Shown here one piece after another: positions 16,760-24,998 of a stretch of DNA of 48,491 nucleotides; the stretch's first letter is position 1; each line of letters starts with the position of its first letter. The DNA is taken from assembly GCA_001828935.1 (NCBI GenBank), contig MHZX01000100.1, positions 1 through 48,491 of the forward strand. Reading direction: 5' to 3'. Under the pieces are notes generated by a model that made no database searches, had not been told where the DNA came from, and saw only the letters and a program-made list of their open reading frames with translations. Both the position numbers and the translations under genes were made by a program. This stretch comes from Rhodocyclales bacterium RIFCSPLOWO2_02_FULL_63_24. GTDB taxonomy: Bacteria; Pseudomonadota; Gammaproteobacteria; Burkholderiales; Rhodocyclaceae.

Positions 16760-19044
16760 AAGCAAAGCTTCGCTTCATCCTGGCTGCCGGCGTGCTGGGG
16801 TTGCTGATGACCGGACCCTTCGCACTGACGGCGCTGTTGCTGCTGGCGGACGCGAAAGAGGCGGAACGCGCTGCATTCGCCGAGTTCCTCTTGCCGCGCC
16901 TGCCGCTCGGCGGATTGATCACCCTGTTCGGCTTCATCGCCGGACTGGCACTGTTGCGCGGACTGTTCCAGCAGTATGTGCATGGCCTGTTGCGCATGGC
17001 CGAGACCCTGCGCCTGATGCTGGGCGCCAATCGCAATTTCCGGGTGGCCCCCGCAGGCCCGCCCGAAGTGCGCGAACTGGCGCGCGCCGCCAACGATCTG
17101 GCGCAGCAGCGGGACGAGCTGCTGAACGACGTCGAAGCGCAGATCCGGCAGGCCAAGGCCACCGTGGAGGACGAAAAGAACCGGCTCGCCGCGCTCATGT
17201 CGGAACTCGCGATGGCGGTCGTGGTATGCAACCTGGATGGCCGCATCCTGCTCTACAACAGCCGCGCCCGGCTGCAGTTCAAGGCCCTGGCGCAGGGGCC
17301 GACGTCGATGAGCGGCGGCGCCCTGATCGGCCTCGGGCGCTCGATTTTCTCCATCCTCGAACGCGGCCAGATCACCCATGCGCTGGAGAACATCCAGCAG
17401 CGCCTGCGCAAGGGCAGCGCCGAGCCGACGGCGAACTTCATCACCACGACGCGCGGCGGGGCACTGCTCAGGGCGCAGATGGCCCCCGTGCTCGGCTCCG
17501 CCGAGCGGGCTGAAAAAGTGGGCATCCCCCCCACCCCCCCTGCCAAGCAGGGGGGCGATGAAGTGAGTGGGCAGGCCATGCCTGCCCAAGATCAAACGAA
17601 GGCGCCGACGATGCTCGGTGCCGAACAGCAGGTCACCGGCTACGTCCTGACCATCGAAAACATCACCCGCAGTTTCGAGCGCGAAGCGGAACGCGACCAG
17701 GCATTGCAGACGCTCACCGACGGCAACCGCGCGGCGTTGGGCAACATCCGCGCCGCGGTGGAGACGCTGATCGACAGTCCGGAGATGGAGGCCGACACCC
17801 GCGAGCGTTTCATGCGCGTGATCGCGGACGAAGCGTCGACCATGAGCGAGCGGCTCGAAACTACCATGAGCCGCTTCGCCGATTCGCTCAAAACGCGCTG
17901 GCCGCTGGAAGACGTCCTGGCCGTGGACATCGTGGCCGCCGCCGCACGCCGGATCGAGGACCGGCTGCACCTGCCGATCAAGCACGAGGACCAGGACGCG
18001 AGCCTGTGGATGCGGGTCGACAGCTTCGCCCTGATCCAGGCCATCACCTTCCTCGCTGCGCGCCTGCAGGACCACTACGCCATTCGCGAATTGCGGCTGC
18101 GTCTGGCGGCCGAGGGCCGGATGGTCTTTGTCGACCTGATCTGGTCGGGCACCCCGGTCTCCTCGGAGACCCTGTACACTTGGGAGCTGGAACCGATGAA
18201 CGTCGGCACCGAGACCAGCCCGCTGACGCTGCGCGACGTGGTGGATCGCCATGGCGGCGAAATCTGGTACCAGCGCGACAAGGCTGCGCACAATGCCTTC
18301 TTCCGCATCGTGCTGCCGGCGGCGGCCACGCCCGAGGCGCAGGCGGGCGACCAGGCGCAGCACCTGCGCAGCGACAGCCGTCCGGAATATTACGATTTCG
18401 ACCTATTTGCTGCGCGCGACGCGGAAGGTTCGGGCATCGATCCCGACCGCCGCCTGACCGACCTCGCCTATTCGGTGTTCGACACCGAAACCACCGGCCT
18501 GGAGCCCTCCAACGGCGACGAGATCATCCAGATGGGCGCTGTCCGCATCGTCAACAATCGCCTGCTGCGGCAGGAAATATTCGATCAATTGGTCGATCCG
18601 GCGATTCCGCTGAAGCCGGAGGGCATTCCGATTCACGGCATCACCGAGGCCATGGTGAATGGCCAGCCGCGACTGGATGTGGTGCTTCCCGCCTTCCACG
18701 AGTTCTGTGCCGAAACGGTGCTGGTCGCGCACAACGCGGCCTTCGACATGCGCTTCTTCCAGTTGAAGGAGGACAGTCTCGGCGTGCGCTTCACCCAGCC
18801 GGTGCTCGACACCCTGCTGCTGTCGGCGGTGATCCATCCCAACCAGGAGTCGCACCGGCTGGAGAGCATCGCCGAACGGCTTGGGATCAACGTCATCGGC
18901 CGTCACACGGCGCTGGGCGATGCCTACGTCACCGGCGAGGTGTTCCTCAAGATGATTCCGCTGCTCGCCGACATGGGCATCGTCACGCTGCGCCAGGCGC
19001 TCGATGCCGCGCAGCAGACCTACTTTGCCCGCATCAAATATTGA
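16756..19044 (+). CDS. Membrane sensor-like pseudokinase fused to DnaQ-type 3'-5' exonuclease
   Basis: A 762-residue fusion. Order: two N-terminal membrane helices (about 7-28, 52-72), a HAMP-like region, a PAS-like domain (about 145-330), a degenerate histidine-kinase-like region (about 310-520), then a complete DEDDh exonuclease (about 570-745). Exonuclease residues are D576/E578 (FDTETTGL), D664 (HNAAFDMRFF), H717 and D722 (HTALGDAYV). In the kinase-like part the acceptor His is missing (TDGNRAALGNIRA) and the N and G1 boxes are lost, so phosphotransfer is unlikely. Residues about 255-287 are encoded by a REP-like insertion. Similar exonucleases occur beside DUF294 and acetate-transport genes. 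Tying an exonuclease to the membrane is odd; its substrate is unknown. Confidence 0.88.
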   Translation: MKAKLRFILAAGVLGLLMTGPFALTALLLLADAKEAERAAFAEFLLPRLPLGGLITLFGFIAGLALLRGLFQQYVHGLLRMAETLRLMLGANRNFRVAPAGPPEVRELARAANDLAQQRDELLNDVEAQIRQAKATVEDEKNRLAALMSELAMAVVVCNLDGRILLYNSRARLQFKALAQGPTSMSGGALIGLGRSIFSILERGQITHALENIQQRLRKGSAEPTANFITTTRGGALLRAQMAPVLGSAERAEKVGIPPTPPAKQGGDEVSGQAMPAQDQTKAPTMLGAEQQVTGYVLTIENITRSFEREAERDQALQTLTDGNRAALGNIRAAVETLIDSPEMEADTRERFMRVIADEASTMSERLETTMSRFADSLKTRWPLEDVLAVDIVAAAARRIEDRLHLPIKHEDQDASLWMRVDSFALIQAITFLAARLQDHYAIRELRLRLAAEGRMVFVDLIWSGTPVSSETLYTWELEPMNVGTETSPLTLRDVVDRHGGEIWYQRDKAAHNAFFRIVLPAAATPEAQAGDQAQHLRSDSRPEYYDFDLFAARDAEGSGIDPDRRLTDLAYSVFDTETTGLEPSNGDEIIQMGAVRIVNNRLLRQEIFDQLVDPAIPLKPEGIPIHGITEAMVNGQPRLDVVLPAFHEFCAETVLVAHNAAFDMRFFQLKEDSLGVRFTQPVLDTLLLSAVIHPNQESHRLESIAERLGINVIGRHTALGDAYVTGEVFLKMIPLLADMGIVTLRQALDAAQQTYFARIKY
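17521..17588. repeat. Two perfect hairpins (REP-like element) translated inside a gene
   Basis: Hairpin 1: CCCCCCTGC (17535-17543) with GCAGGGGGG (17547-17555), 3-nt loop. Hairpin 2: TGGGCAGGC (17568-17576) with GCCTGCCCA (17580-17588), 3-nt loop. A C-tract (CATCCCCCCCACC) precedes hairpin 1. The whole element is read in frame, giving the low-complexity segment GIPPTPPAKQGG within the exonuclease fusion, between the PAS-like and pseudokinase parts. It has the same layout as the intergenic hairpins at 10415 and 25506, in opposite orientation. Confidence 0.7.
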
Positions 19045-19051
19045 ATTGACC

Positions 19052-20119
19052 ATGGACAGCGAAATCCTGCCGCAGGCCGGCGCCATTGCCGAAGTTGCCG
19101 CCCGTATCGCCGACGCGCCGGATATCGCGGCGCTGGCGGCCTGCGCGGCCGAGGCGCGCCAGGTGGCCATCGCCTTGCAGCATGAAAGTGCCGGGTCGGC
19201 GCTGGTGACACGGGTCTTGTCGCGCCTCAACGATGCCGTCGCAGCGCGCACGCTGGTTATCCTGGCGCTGCGCTTTCGCCTGCCGCCGGCCCGCTGGTGC
19301 TGGCTTGGCCTCGGTTCGGAGGGGCGCCTGGAACAGACCCTGGCCACCGACCAGGACAACGGGCTGGTGTTCTCGGCCAGCGACGACGGCGAAGCGCGCC
19401 AGTTGCGCGAACTGTTTCTCCCCTTTGCCTGCGCGGCCAACCAGGCACTGGCCGAATGCGGCTTCCCGCTGTGCGACGGCGACGTCATGGCGGGCAATCC
19501 GCGCTGGTGTCTGTCGCAGTCCGAGTGGCTGGAGAACTTTGCCGCCTGGGTGCGCACGCCGGAACCCGAGGCGCTGCTCAACGCCGCCATCTTCTTCGAT
19601 TTCCGGCCGCTCGCCGGCGATGCCGGCTTGTCCGCGGAACTGCGCCGGGCCTTGTCGGAACTCACCCGCGGCAACGAGATTTTCCTGCGCATGATGACGG
19701 TCAACGCACTGGCGGCGTCGCCGCCGCTGGGGCGCCTGCGCGATTTCGTCACCGAGGCCGAGGCGGGCGGCACGATCGACCTGAAGAAGTTCGGCTCGCG
19801 CATATTTGTCGACGCCGCGCGTATCCTGGCGCTGGGTACCGGCATCGCCGAAACGGCGACCGCGCCGCGTCTGCGGCGCGTCGCGCTGGAGGGAGAAATG
19901 ACCCCGGCGGACGCCGAGGCGGCGGTGCACGCCTTCCATGCCCTGCAGGATATTCGCCTTGCCGGGCACGCAGGCGGGGGTCTGGCAGGCCAGGCGCCGG
20001 CCAACCACGTCGATCCCGATCGCCTCAACGAGTTCGATCGTCGTATCCTGCTCGAAGCACTGCGCCAGGCGCGCAAACTGCAACAGAAGCTGAAAACCCG
20101 ATTCCACCTCGAAACATGA
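19052..20119 (+). CDS. DUF294-type nucleotidyltransferase (short paralogue)
   Basis: A 355-residue protein of the GlnD-like/DUF294 nucleotidyltransferase family without regulatory domains. The catalytic motif is complete: GSEGRLEQT (from G88) then TDQDNG with D100 and D102. The C-terminal helical half includes EALLNAAIFFDFRPL and ends in a charged helix. It aligns along its length with the C-terminal half of the next gene, so the two arose by tandem duplication. The start at 19052 is 7 nt after the exonuclease stop; its own stop overlaps the next gene's possible ATG (ATGA at 20116-20119). The target is unknown; GlnD relatives uridylylate regulatory proteins. Confidence 0.87.
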   Translation: MDSEILPQAGAIAEVAARIADAPDIAALAACAAEARQVAIALQHESAGSALVTRVLSRLNDAVAARTLVILALRFRLPPARWCWLGLGSEGRLEQTLATDQDNGLVFSASDDGEARQLRELFLPFACAANQALAECGFPLCDGDVMAGNPRWCLSQSEWLENFAAWVRTPEPEALLNAAIFFDFRPLAGDAGLSAELRRALSELTRGNEIFLRMMTVNALAASPPLGRLRDFVTEAEAGGTIDLKKFGSRIFVDAARILALGTGIAETATAPRLRRVALEGEMTPADAEAAVHAFHALQDIRLAGHAGGGLAGQAPANHVDPDRLNEFDRRILLEALRQARKLQQKLKTRFHLET

Positions 20120-22026
20120 TTCAAAAGGCAAAACCCATGGCTTCCGACTCCCGCGAGGAACTGCTCGCCTTTCTGCGCAGGTATGCGCCATTCAAGGACA
20201 TGGGGGCGCTCGCCCTGGCCGAACTGGCGGCATGCCTGACCCCCGTTGCCGCGGCGGGAGGAAGTTCCCTCCTCGGCCCCAATGACGTGCCGCCGGATCT
20301 CTTCATCGTTCAATCCGGCAAGGTGCAGGCGCGGCTGGCCGGCGACGTCAAGCTGACCGACCAGCCGCTGTACGAGCTGGAGTCGGGGCAATGCTTTCCG
20401 GTGGCCGCAGTCGCCGCGAAGCGGTTGGCGATCAACACCTATACCGCGGTCGGCAATGTCCATGCCTGGCGTCTCGCCAGCGCCGACTTCTTCACCATGT
20501 TGCTGAGCAGTCCGGAATTCAATCGCTTCGTGCTCGACCATGTCGCCGGCCTGCTCGACGAGTCGCGGCGCCAGATCGAACTCCAGTTCGGCCAGGGCAA
20601 CGCCGAACAGCAGTCGCTCAACGCGCAGCTTTCCACCCTGCCGCGCCAGGCGGTGATCCGCGTCACGCCGCAGGCATCGATACGCGCCGCGATGGATACC
20701 ATGGTGCGCGCCAAGGTCGGTTCGGTCGTGGTGGCGGATACCGACGACCGGCCGCTCGGCATCTTCACCCAGTCCGATGCCCTGCGCCGCGTGATGTTTC
20801 CCGACTACCCGACCAGCGCCGCGATCGAAGAGGTGATGACCACGCCGCCGGCGACCATTCCGGCGCATGCCACGATGTACGAGGCGATGCTGGCGATGGC
20901 CACGCACGGCATTCGCCACCTGGTGGTGGTCGATGCCGACGAACGCGTCGCCGGCGTGGTTTCCGAGCGCGACCTGTTCGCCGTCCAACGCGTCGGCCTG
21001 CGCAATATCCGCAAGCTGATCGAGGCAGCGGCCGATATCGATGCCCTGAGCCAGGCCGCCGGCGACGTGCGCCGCCTGTGTCTCAACATGATGGGGCAGG
21101 GCGTCAGCGCGGAAAAGCTGACGCAGTTCATTTCCGGCCTCAACGACAGCCTGACGCGCCGCGTGATCGAGATCACCCTGACGCAGCATGACCTGTTCGG
21201 TCTCGACTGGGCCTGGCTGGCGTTCGGTTCGGAAGGCCGCGACGAACAGACCTTCAGTACCGACCAGGACAACGGCATCATCTTCGTCTGTCCCGATTTT
21301 GCCGACCGCGATGAGCTCAAACTGCGCTTCCTCGACTTCGCGCGCGAGGTCAACGAAGGCCTGGCGCGCTGCGGTTTCCCGTTGTGCAAGGGCAACATCA
21401 TGGCCAGCAACCCGCTCTGGTGCCTGACCCAGGACGAATGGCAGGAACGCTTCATGCAGTGGGTGCGCGGGCCCGAGCCCGAGGCCTTGCTCAACGCCAC
21501 GATCTTCTTCGATTTCCGTCCGCTCTACGGCAACGAGGCGCTGGCCAAGGCCTTGCGCAAATGGCTGCTCGACCTTACCGCCAACGCCAAGCTGTTCCTC
21601 CGCTTCATGGCCGAGAACGCGCTTAAATCCACGCCGCCGCTGGGCATGATCCGCGACTTTGTCTACGACAACAATCCGGATTTCCCCCATACGCTCGATC
21701 TCAAGGCCTTCGGCGCGCGGCCGTTCGTCGATGCCGCACGCATCATCGCCCTGGCGCACGGGATTCCCCACAGCAGCACCACCGCCCGTTTGCGGGCAGC
21801 AGCGGCGCAGATGAAGCTGGGCAACGACGACGTCAATGCCGTGATCGACGGCTTTTTCTTCATCCAGACGCTGCGCCTGCGCAATCAGCGCGGCGACACG
21901 CAGCCCGGCGCTGCGAACCGCGTCGATCCGGACAAGCTCAACGAACTCGATCGGCAGGTGCTGAAGGAGGCCTTCAAGCAGGCCAAGCGGCTACAGTCGC
22001 GGCTGCAGCTCGAATACAGGCTCTAG
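20116..22026 (+). CDS. cNMP-binding/CBS/DUF294 nucleotidyltransferase
   Basis: A 636-residue cytoplasmic regulator. Domains in order: an N-terminal cyclic-nucleotide-binding-like beta barrel (about 20-145), two CBS domains (about 180-305), the DUF294 nucleotidyltransferase with GSEGRDEQT (G371-S372) and TDQDNG (D383, D385), and the DUF294 C-terminal helical domain. The build suggests transfer of a nucleotide to a partner in response to adenylate or cyclic nucleotide levels, by analogy with GlnD. ATG 20116 overlaps the previous stop; ATG 20137, with AAAAGG 8 nt upstream, is an equally good start (629 residues). Genes of this type accompany acetate permease and acs clusters, supporting a role in carbon-status control. 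Confidence 0.9.
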   Translation: MIQKAKPMASDSREELLAFLRRYAPFKDMGALALAELAACLTPVAAAGGSSLLGPNDVPPDLFIVQSGKVQARLAGDVKLTDQPLYELESGQCFPVAAVAAKRLAINTYTAVGNVHAWRLASADFFTMLLSSPEFNRFVLDHVAGLLDESRRQIELQFGQGNAEQQSLNAQLSTLPRQAVIRVTPQASIRAAMDTMVRAKVGSVVVADTDDRPLGIFTQSDALRRVMFPDYPTSAAIEEVMTTPPATIPAHATMYEAMLAMATHGIRHLVVVDADERVAGVVSERDLFAVQRVGLRNIRKLIEAAADIDALSQAAGDVRRLCLNMMGQGVSAEKLTQFISGLNDSLTRRVIEITLTQHDLFGLDWAWLAFGSEGRDEQTFSTDQDNGIIFVCPDFADRDELKLRFLDFAREVNEGLARCGFPLCKGNIMASNPLWCLTQDEWQERFMQWVRGPEPEALLNATIFFDFRPLYGNEALAKALRKWLLDLTANAKLFLRFMAENALKSTPPLGMIRDFVYDNNPDFPHTLDLKAFGARPFVDAARIIALAHGIPHSSTTARLRAAAAQMKLGNDDVNAVIDGFFFIQTLRLRNQRGDTQPGAANRVDPDKLNELDRQVLKEAFKQAKRLQSRLQLEYRL

Positions 22027-24078
22027 GTGAAGCTCGCCACGGTTCCGCTGCGGACTCCGCTGTTTCGCGGCGAGCGGCGCCTGCGCATTGCGCTGGTCGG
22101 CCTGCCGGGAAGTGGCAAGACCACGCTGTTCGACGCCGTTTCGAGCACCGCGCCGCAGCGCGGCGAGTTGACCGGCACGCATCGCGTGTATCGCGAGTGC
22201 ACGGTGCAGATCGGCTTCGACGAAGCCAGTGTGGTCGATCTGCCGAGCATTCAGTCCCTGCATCATCTGGCAGGCGACGATCTTTCTGCGCTGAAGTACC
22301 TGCTTTGGGGCGACCAGCGTCCGCCCGTTTCCGAGCATGAGCTACCCGGACCTCCCGCGCCCTTCGCGCCGCCCGACCTGATTATCCAGGTGGTCGACGC
22401 CACCGGCCTGCAGCACCATCTTGAACTGACGCTGGAGCTGAGCCAGCTCGGCCGGCCCATCGTGCTGGCGCTGAACCACATGGACGAGGCGCAACGCAAA
22501 GGCCTTGCGATCAACGTCAAGGCCCTGCATCGGCTGCTCGGCATGCCCGTGGTGCCGACCGTGGCCCTGATGGGCCAGGGTATCGCGCAACTGTTCGACG
22601 CCGCCGTGAACGCGGCGCGCGACGCCACCTGCCCGCTGCCGCAGCCGCCCAGTTGGCATATCGCCGAGAGCCTGCAGCCGCTCAGCGAGGCGCTGAATCG
22701 GCCGGAGATCCACGCCGCGTTCCGGGTGCCGCATCCCCTGCTGCTGGTCCAGTTCGCCGCCGACGACCGTTTTTTCGAGGACGAACTGCGCCAGCATTTC
22801 CCGCAACTGCTGCCCGGCTTGCGCGCACTGCGCGATACGGCCGGATTGCAACTGCCGCGACCGCTGGCCGACGAACTGCATGCCGATCGCCACCATCGCG
22901 CCGCAACTCTGGTCGAGGCCGCGCTGCGCATGGGTTCGCCGGCGCCGGGGCGGGGCTGGCACGACTGGCGCTACTGGCTCGACGAGTTGTTCCTGCATCC
23001 TCACTGGGGTTTGATCGGCAGCCTCGCCGTGTTCGCCGCGGTGTTGTTCGTAGTATTCGAAATCAGCGGCTGGATCGATGCGATGACCACGGTGCGCCTC
23101 GCCGCGGCCTTCGCCGACTGGCAGCCGCAGTCGCTCGGCGGCGTCGTCGCGCGCGCCGTGCTCGACGGCCTGATCGGCCTCACCGGGATCGTGGTGCCCT
23201 ACATGATCCCGCTGGTCATGTTGCTGGTGACGCTGGAGGAGGCGGGGCTGATGCAGCGCATCGCTTTCGTCGTCGATCGCGGCTTCCACCGGATCGGCCT
23301 GCATGGCGGCGTCGCGGTGCCTTTCCTGCTCGGGCTGGGTTGCAACGTGCCGGCCATCTCCGGCGCGGCCCGCGCCACCAGCGGTCGCGAACGGGTGATC
23401 GCCTCGGTGCTGATCACTTTCGTGCCCTGTTCGGCGCGTTCCGCGATCATCCTCGCCATCGCCGGCAAATACCTCGGCGCCGCCGGCGTGTTCGGCATCT
23501 TCGCCCTGACCGTGGTGCTCATCGCGGTGATGGGACGCCTGCTGTCGCGTCGCGACCGCGAACCCGGCCCCGGTCGGGTGCAGGAAATTCCCGCCTACGC
23601 GCTGCCGACCTTGCGCATCCTGTTGGCCGAGACCTGGGTTCGCACCAGCGACATTCTGACCATCGTCACGCCCTTGCTGGTGGGCGGCAGCGTGGTCCTG
23701 GCACTGCTCAATCATGTCGGCGCCGACAGCCTGATCAACACGCTGCTGATGCCGGTCACGGTCTGGTGGCTGGGCCTGCCGCTGGCCTTGGGCGTGCCCT
23801 TGCTGTTCGGCGTGTTGCGCAAGGAACTGTCGCTGCTGATGATCTTCCAGGCACTGGGCACACAGGAGATCGGCGCGCTGCTCGGTCAAGTACAGATCGT
23901 CACCCTGCTGCTGTTCCTCACCTTCTACATTCCCTGCGTGTCCACCTTCGCCGTGATGCTGAGGACTGTCGGCCGGCGCGACGCGCTGTTCTCGGTGGCG
24001 CTGTCGGTCGGCACGGCGTTGCTGGTCGCCGGCGCGGTGCGCCTGGTGCTCGGTGCAGCGCGGCTTGTTGCGGGATAG
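22027..24078 (+). CDS. FeoB-like GTPase/membrane transporter
   Basis: A 683-residue protein with an N-terminal G domain and C-terminal membrane domain (about 8 helices, from residue 330) of the FeoB type. P-loop GLPGSGKTT (25-33) and NHMD (G4) are present, but G3 is DLPS where FeoB has DLPG. The membrane part keeps two gate motifs, LGCNVPA and PCSARS, and the LRKELS motif. The usual FeoA partner is absent. The GTG start directly follows the previous stop with no gap, so it belongs to the nucleotidyltransferase operon. Iron(II) uptake is the family role; the altered GNPNSGKT and DLPG motifs make substrate and nucleotide use uncertain. Confidence 0.85.
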   Translation: MKLATVPLRTPLFRGERRLRIALVGLPGSGKTTLFDAVSSTAPQRGELTGTHRVYRECTVQIGFDEASVVDLPSIQSLHHLAGDDLSALKYLLWGDQRPPVSEHELPGPPAPFAPPDLIIQVVDATGLQHHLELTLELSQLGRPIVLALNHMDEAQRKGLAINVKALHRLLGMPVVPTVALMGQGIAQLFDAAVNAARDATCPLPQPPSWHIAESLQPLSEALNRPEIHAAFRVPHPLLLVQFAADDRFFEDELRQHFPQLLPGLRALRDTAGLQLPRPLADELHADRHHRAATLVEAALRMGSPAPGRGWHDWRYWLDELFLHPHWGLIGSLAVFAAVLFVVFEISGWIDAMTTVRLAAAFADWQPQSLGGVVARAVLDGLIGLTGIVVPYMIPLVMLLVTLEEAGLMQRIAFVVDRGFHRIGLHGGVAVPFLLGLGCNVPAISGAARATSGRERVIASVLITFVPCSARSAIILAIAGKYLGAAGVFGIFALTVVLIAVMGRLLSRRDREPGPGRVQEIPAYALPTLRILLAETWVRTSDILTIVTPLLVGGSVVLALLNHVGADSLINTLLMPVTVWWLGLPLALGVPLLFGVLRKELSLLMIFQALGTQEIGALLGQVQIVTLLLFLTFYIPCVSTFAVMLRTVGRRDALFSVALSVGTALLVAGAVRLVLGAARLVAG

Positions 24079-24118
24079 GACTAGAATTCCCCGGATTCGG
24101 AAACCAGAGGCATCCATC

Positions 24119-24484
24119 ATGCAAGTGTTCGATTTCGACAGCGCCATCGCCCTGCACAAGTCGTGGAAAATGAAATTTCACCTGGCGATCGACGCCATCC
24201 GCAGCAGCGATTTCGACATCCAGCCGATCGGCGACGATGCGCGCTGCGGTCTTGGCCAGTGGCTGGCGGCCAATGCCGGCGAGCTGGAGCAATTCGACAC
24301 GGCGCAGGAACTGCTGGCGGTGCACCGGGACTTCCATCGCCGCTGCGAATCGATCGCCGACGCCATCAGGACCGGCAAGGTGGTTCGGCTCAACGACACG
24401 GCCATCGTCGAGTTCGGCGTCCTCTCGGAAAAGATCGAAGCCTTGCTGCTGCGGCTCAAAGAGGAACTCCACCAGGCTGGCTGA
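24119..24484 (+). CDS. Stand-alone CZB (chemoreceptor zinc-binding) domain protein
   Basis: A 121-residue all-helical soluble protein consisting only of a CZB domain, which in chemoreceptors and diguanylate cyclases binds zinc with three His and one Cys. Candidate ligands here are H21 (or H13 in LHKSWK), C43 in the signature RCGLGQWL, and H69 and H73 (VHRDFHRRC). The ATG at 24119 gives the expected N-terminus; earlier starts lie in the preceding gene. It is 40 nt after the FeoB-like gene and 26 nt before the hydratase gene. With no output domain, it may sense zinc or redox state through protein contacts (inference). Confidence 0.85.
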   Translation: MQVFDFDSAIALHKSWKMKFHLAIDAIRSSDFDIQPIGDDARCGLGQWLAANAGELEQFDTAQELLAVHRDFHRRCESIADAIRTGKVVRLNDTAIVEFGVLSEKIEALLLRLKEELHQAG

Positions 24485-24510
24485 CAGCCCAGCCACGACA
24501 AAGGACAGCC

Positions 24511-24960
24511 ATGAATCCCCAGAACGGTTACGACATCGAGGACATCTCGGTGGGCATGAGCGCGGAAATCGCCAAGACCATCAGCGAGGCCGACATCGTG
24601 CTGTTTTCCGCCGTGTCGACCGATGTCAATGCGGTGCATCTGAATGAGGAGTACGCCCGCGGCACGCAGTTCGGTGGCCGCATCGCGCACGGCATGCTGA
24701 CCGCCAGTCTGCTGTCGGCGGTGATGGGCAACCGTCTGCCCGGGCCGGGCGTGATCTATATGAGCCAGTCGCTGCGCTTTCGCGCCCCGGTGCGCCCCGG
24801 CGATACGGTTCATGCGCGGGTGACCGTCAAGGAAGTGATCGCCGAGAAGTGCCGGGTGGTGCTCGACACCGTGTGCAGCGTGGGCGACAAAGTGGTCATC
24901 GACGGCGAAGCGATGGTGATGGCGACCTCGCGCCGCAAGCGCGAAGCCGCCGTCAAGTAG
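24511..24960 (+). CDS. MaoC-type (R)-specific enoyl-CoA hydratase (PhaJ-like)
   Basis: A 149-residue hot-dog-fold hydratase that adds water to trans-2-enoyl-CoA to give (R)-3-hydroxyacyl-CoA, a route from fatty-acid oxidation to polyhydroxyalkanoate. The hydratase 2 signature is clear: catalytic D38 and H43 in STDVNAVHLNEEYA, then GGRIAHGML. The remaining strands (VIYMSQSLRFRAPVRPGDTV) are typical. The single-domain length matches PhaJ. AAAGGA lies about 6 nt upstream of the ATG. It is probably co-transcribed with the flanking small genes. Specific chain length cannot be told. Confidence 0.9.
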   Translation: MNPQNGYDIEDISVGMSAEIAKTISEADIVLFSAVSTDVNAVHLNEEYARGTQFGGRIAHGMLTASLLSAVMGNRLPGPGVIYMSQSLRFRAPVRPGDTVHARVTVKEVIAEKCRVVLDTVCSVGDKVVIDGEAMVMATSRRKREAAVK

Positions 24961-24998
24961 GTCGTTGCCGGTCTCGTATCCGAGGTCTTCGGTGCTGC

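Noticed and set aside
18403..21771. A minus-strand open frame of over 1100 codons
   Set aside because: It lies opposite the exonuclease fusion and the two DUF294 genes, whose domains are unmistakable; long antisense frames are expected at this GC content and its translation has no recognisable domain.
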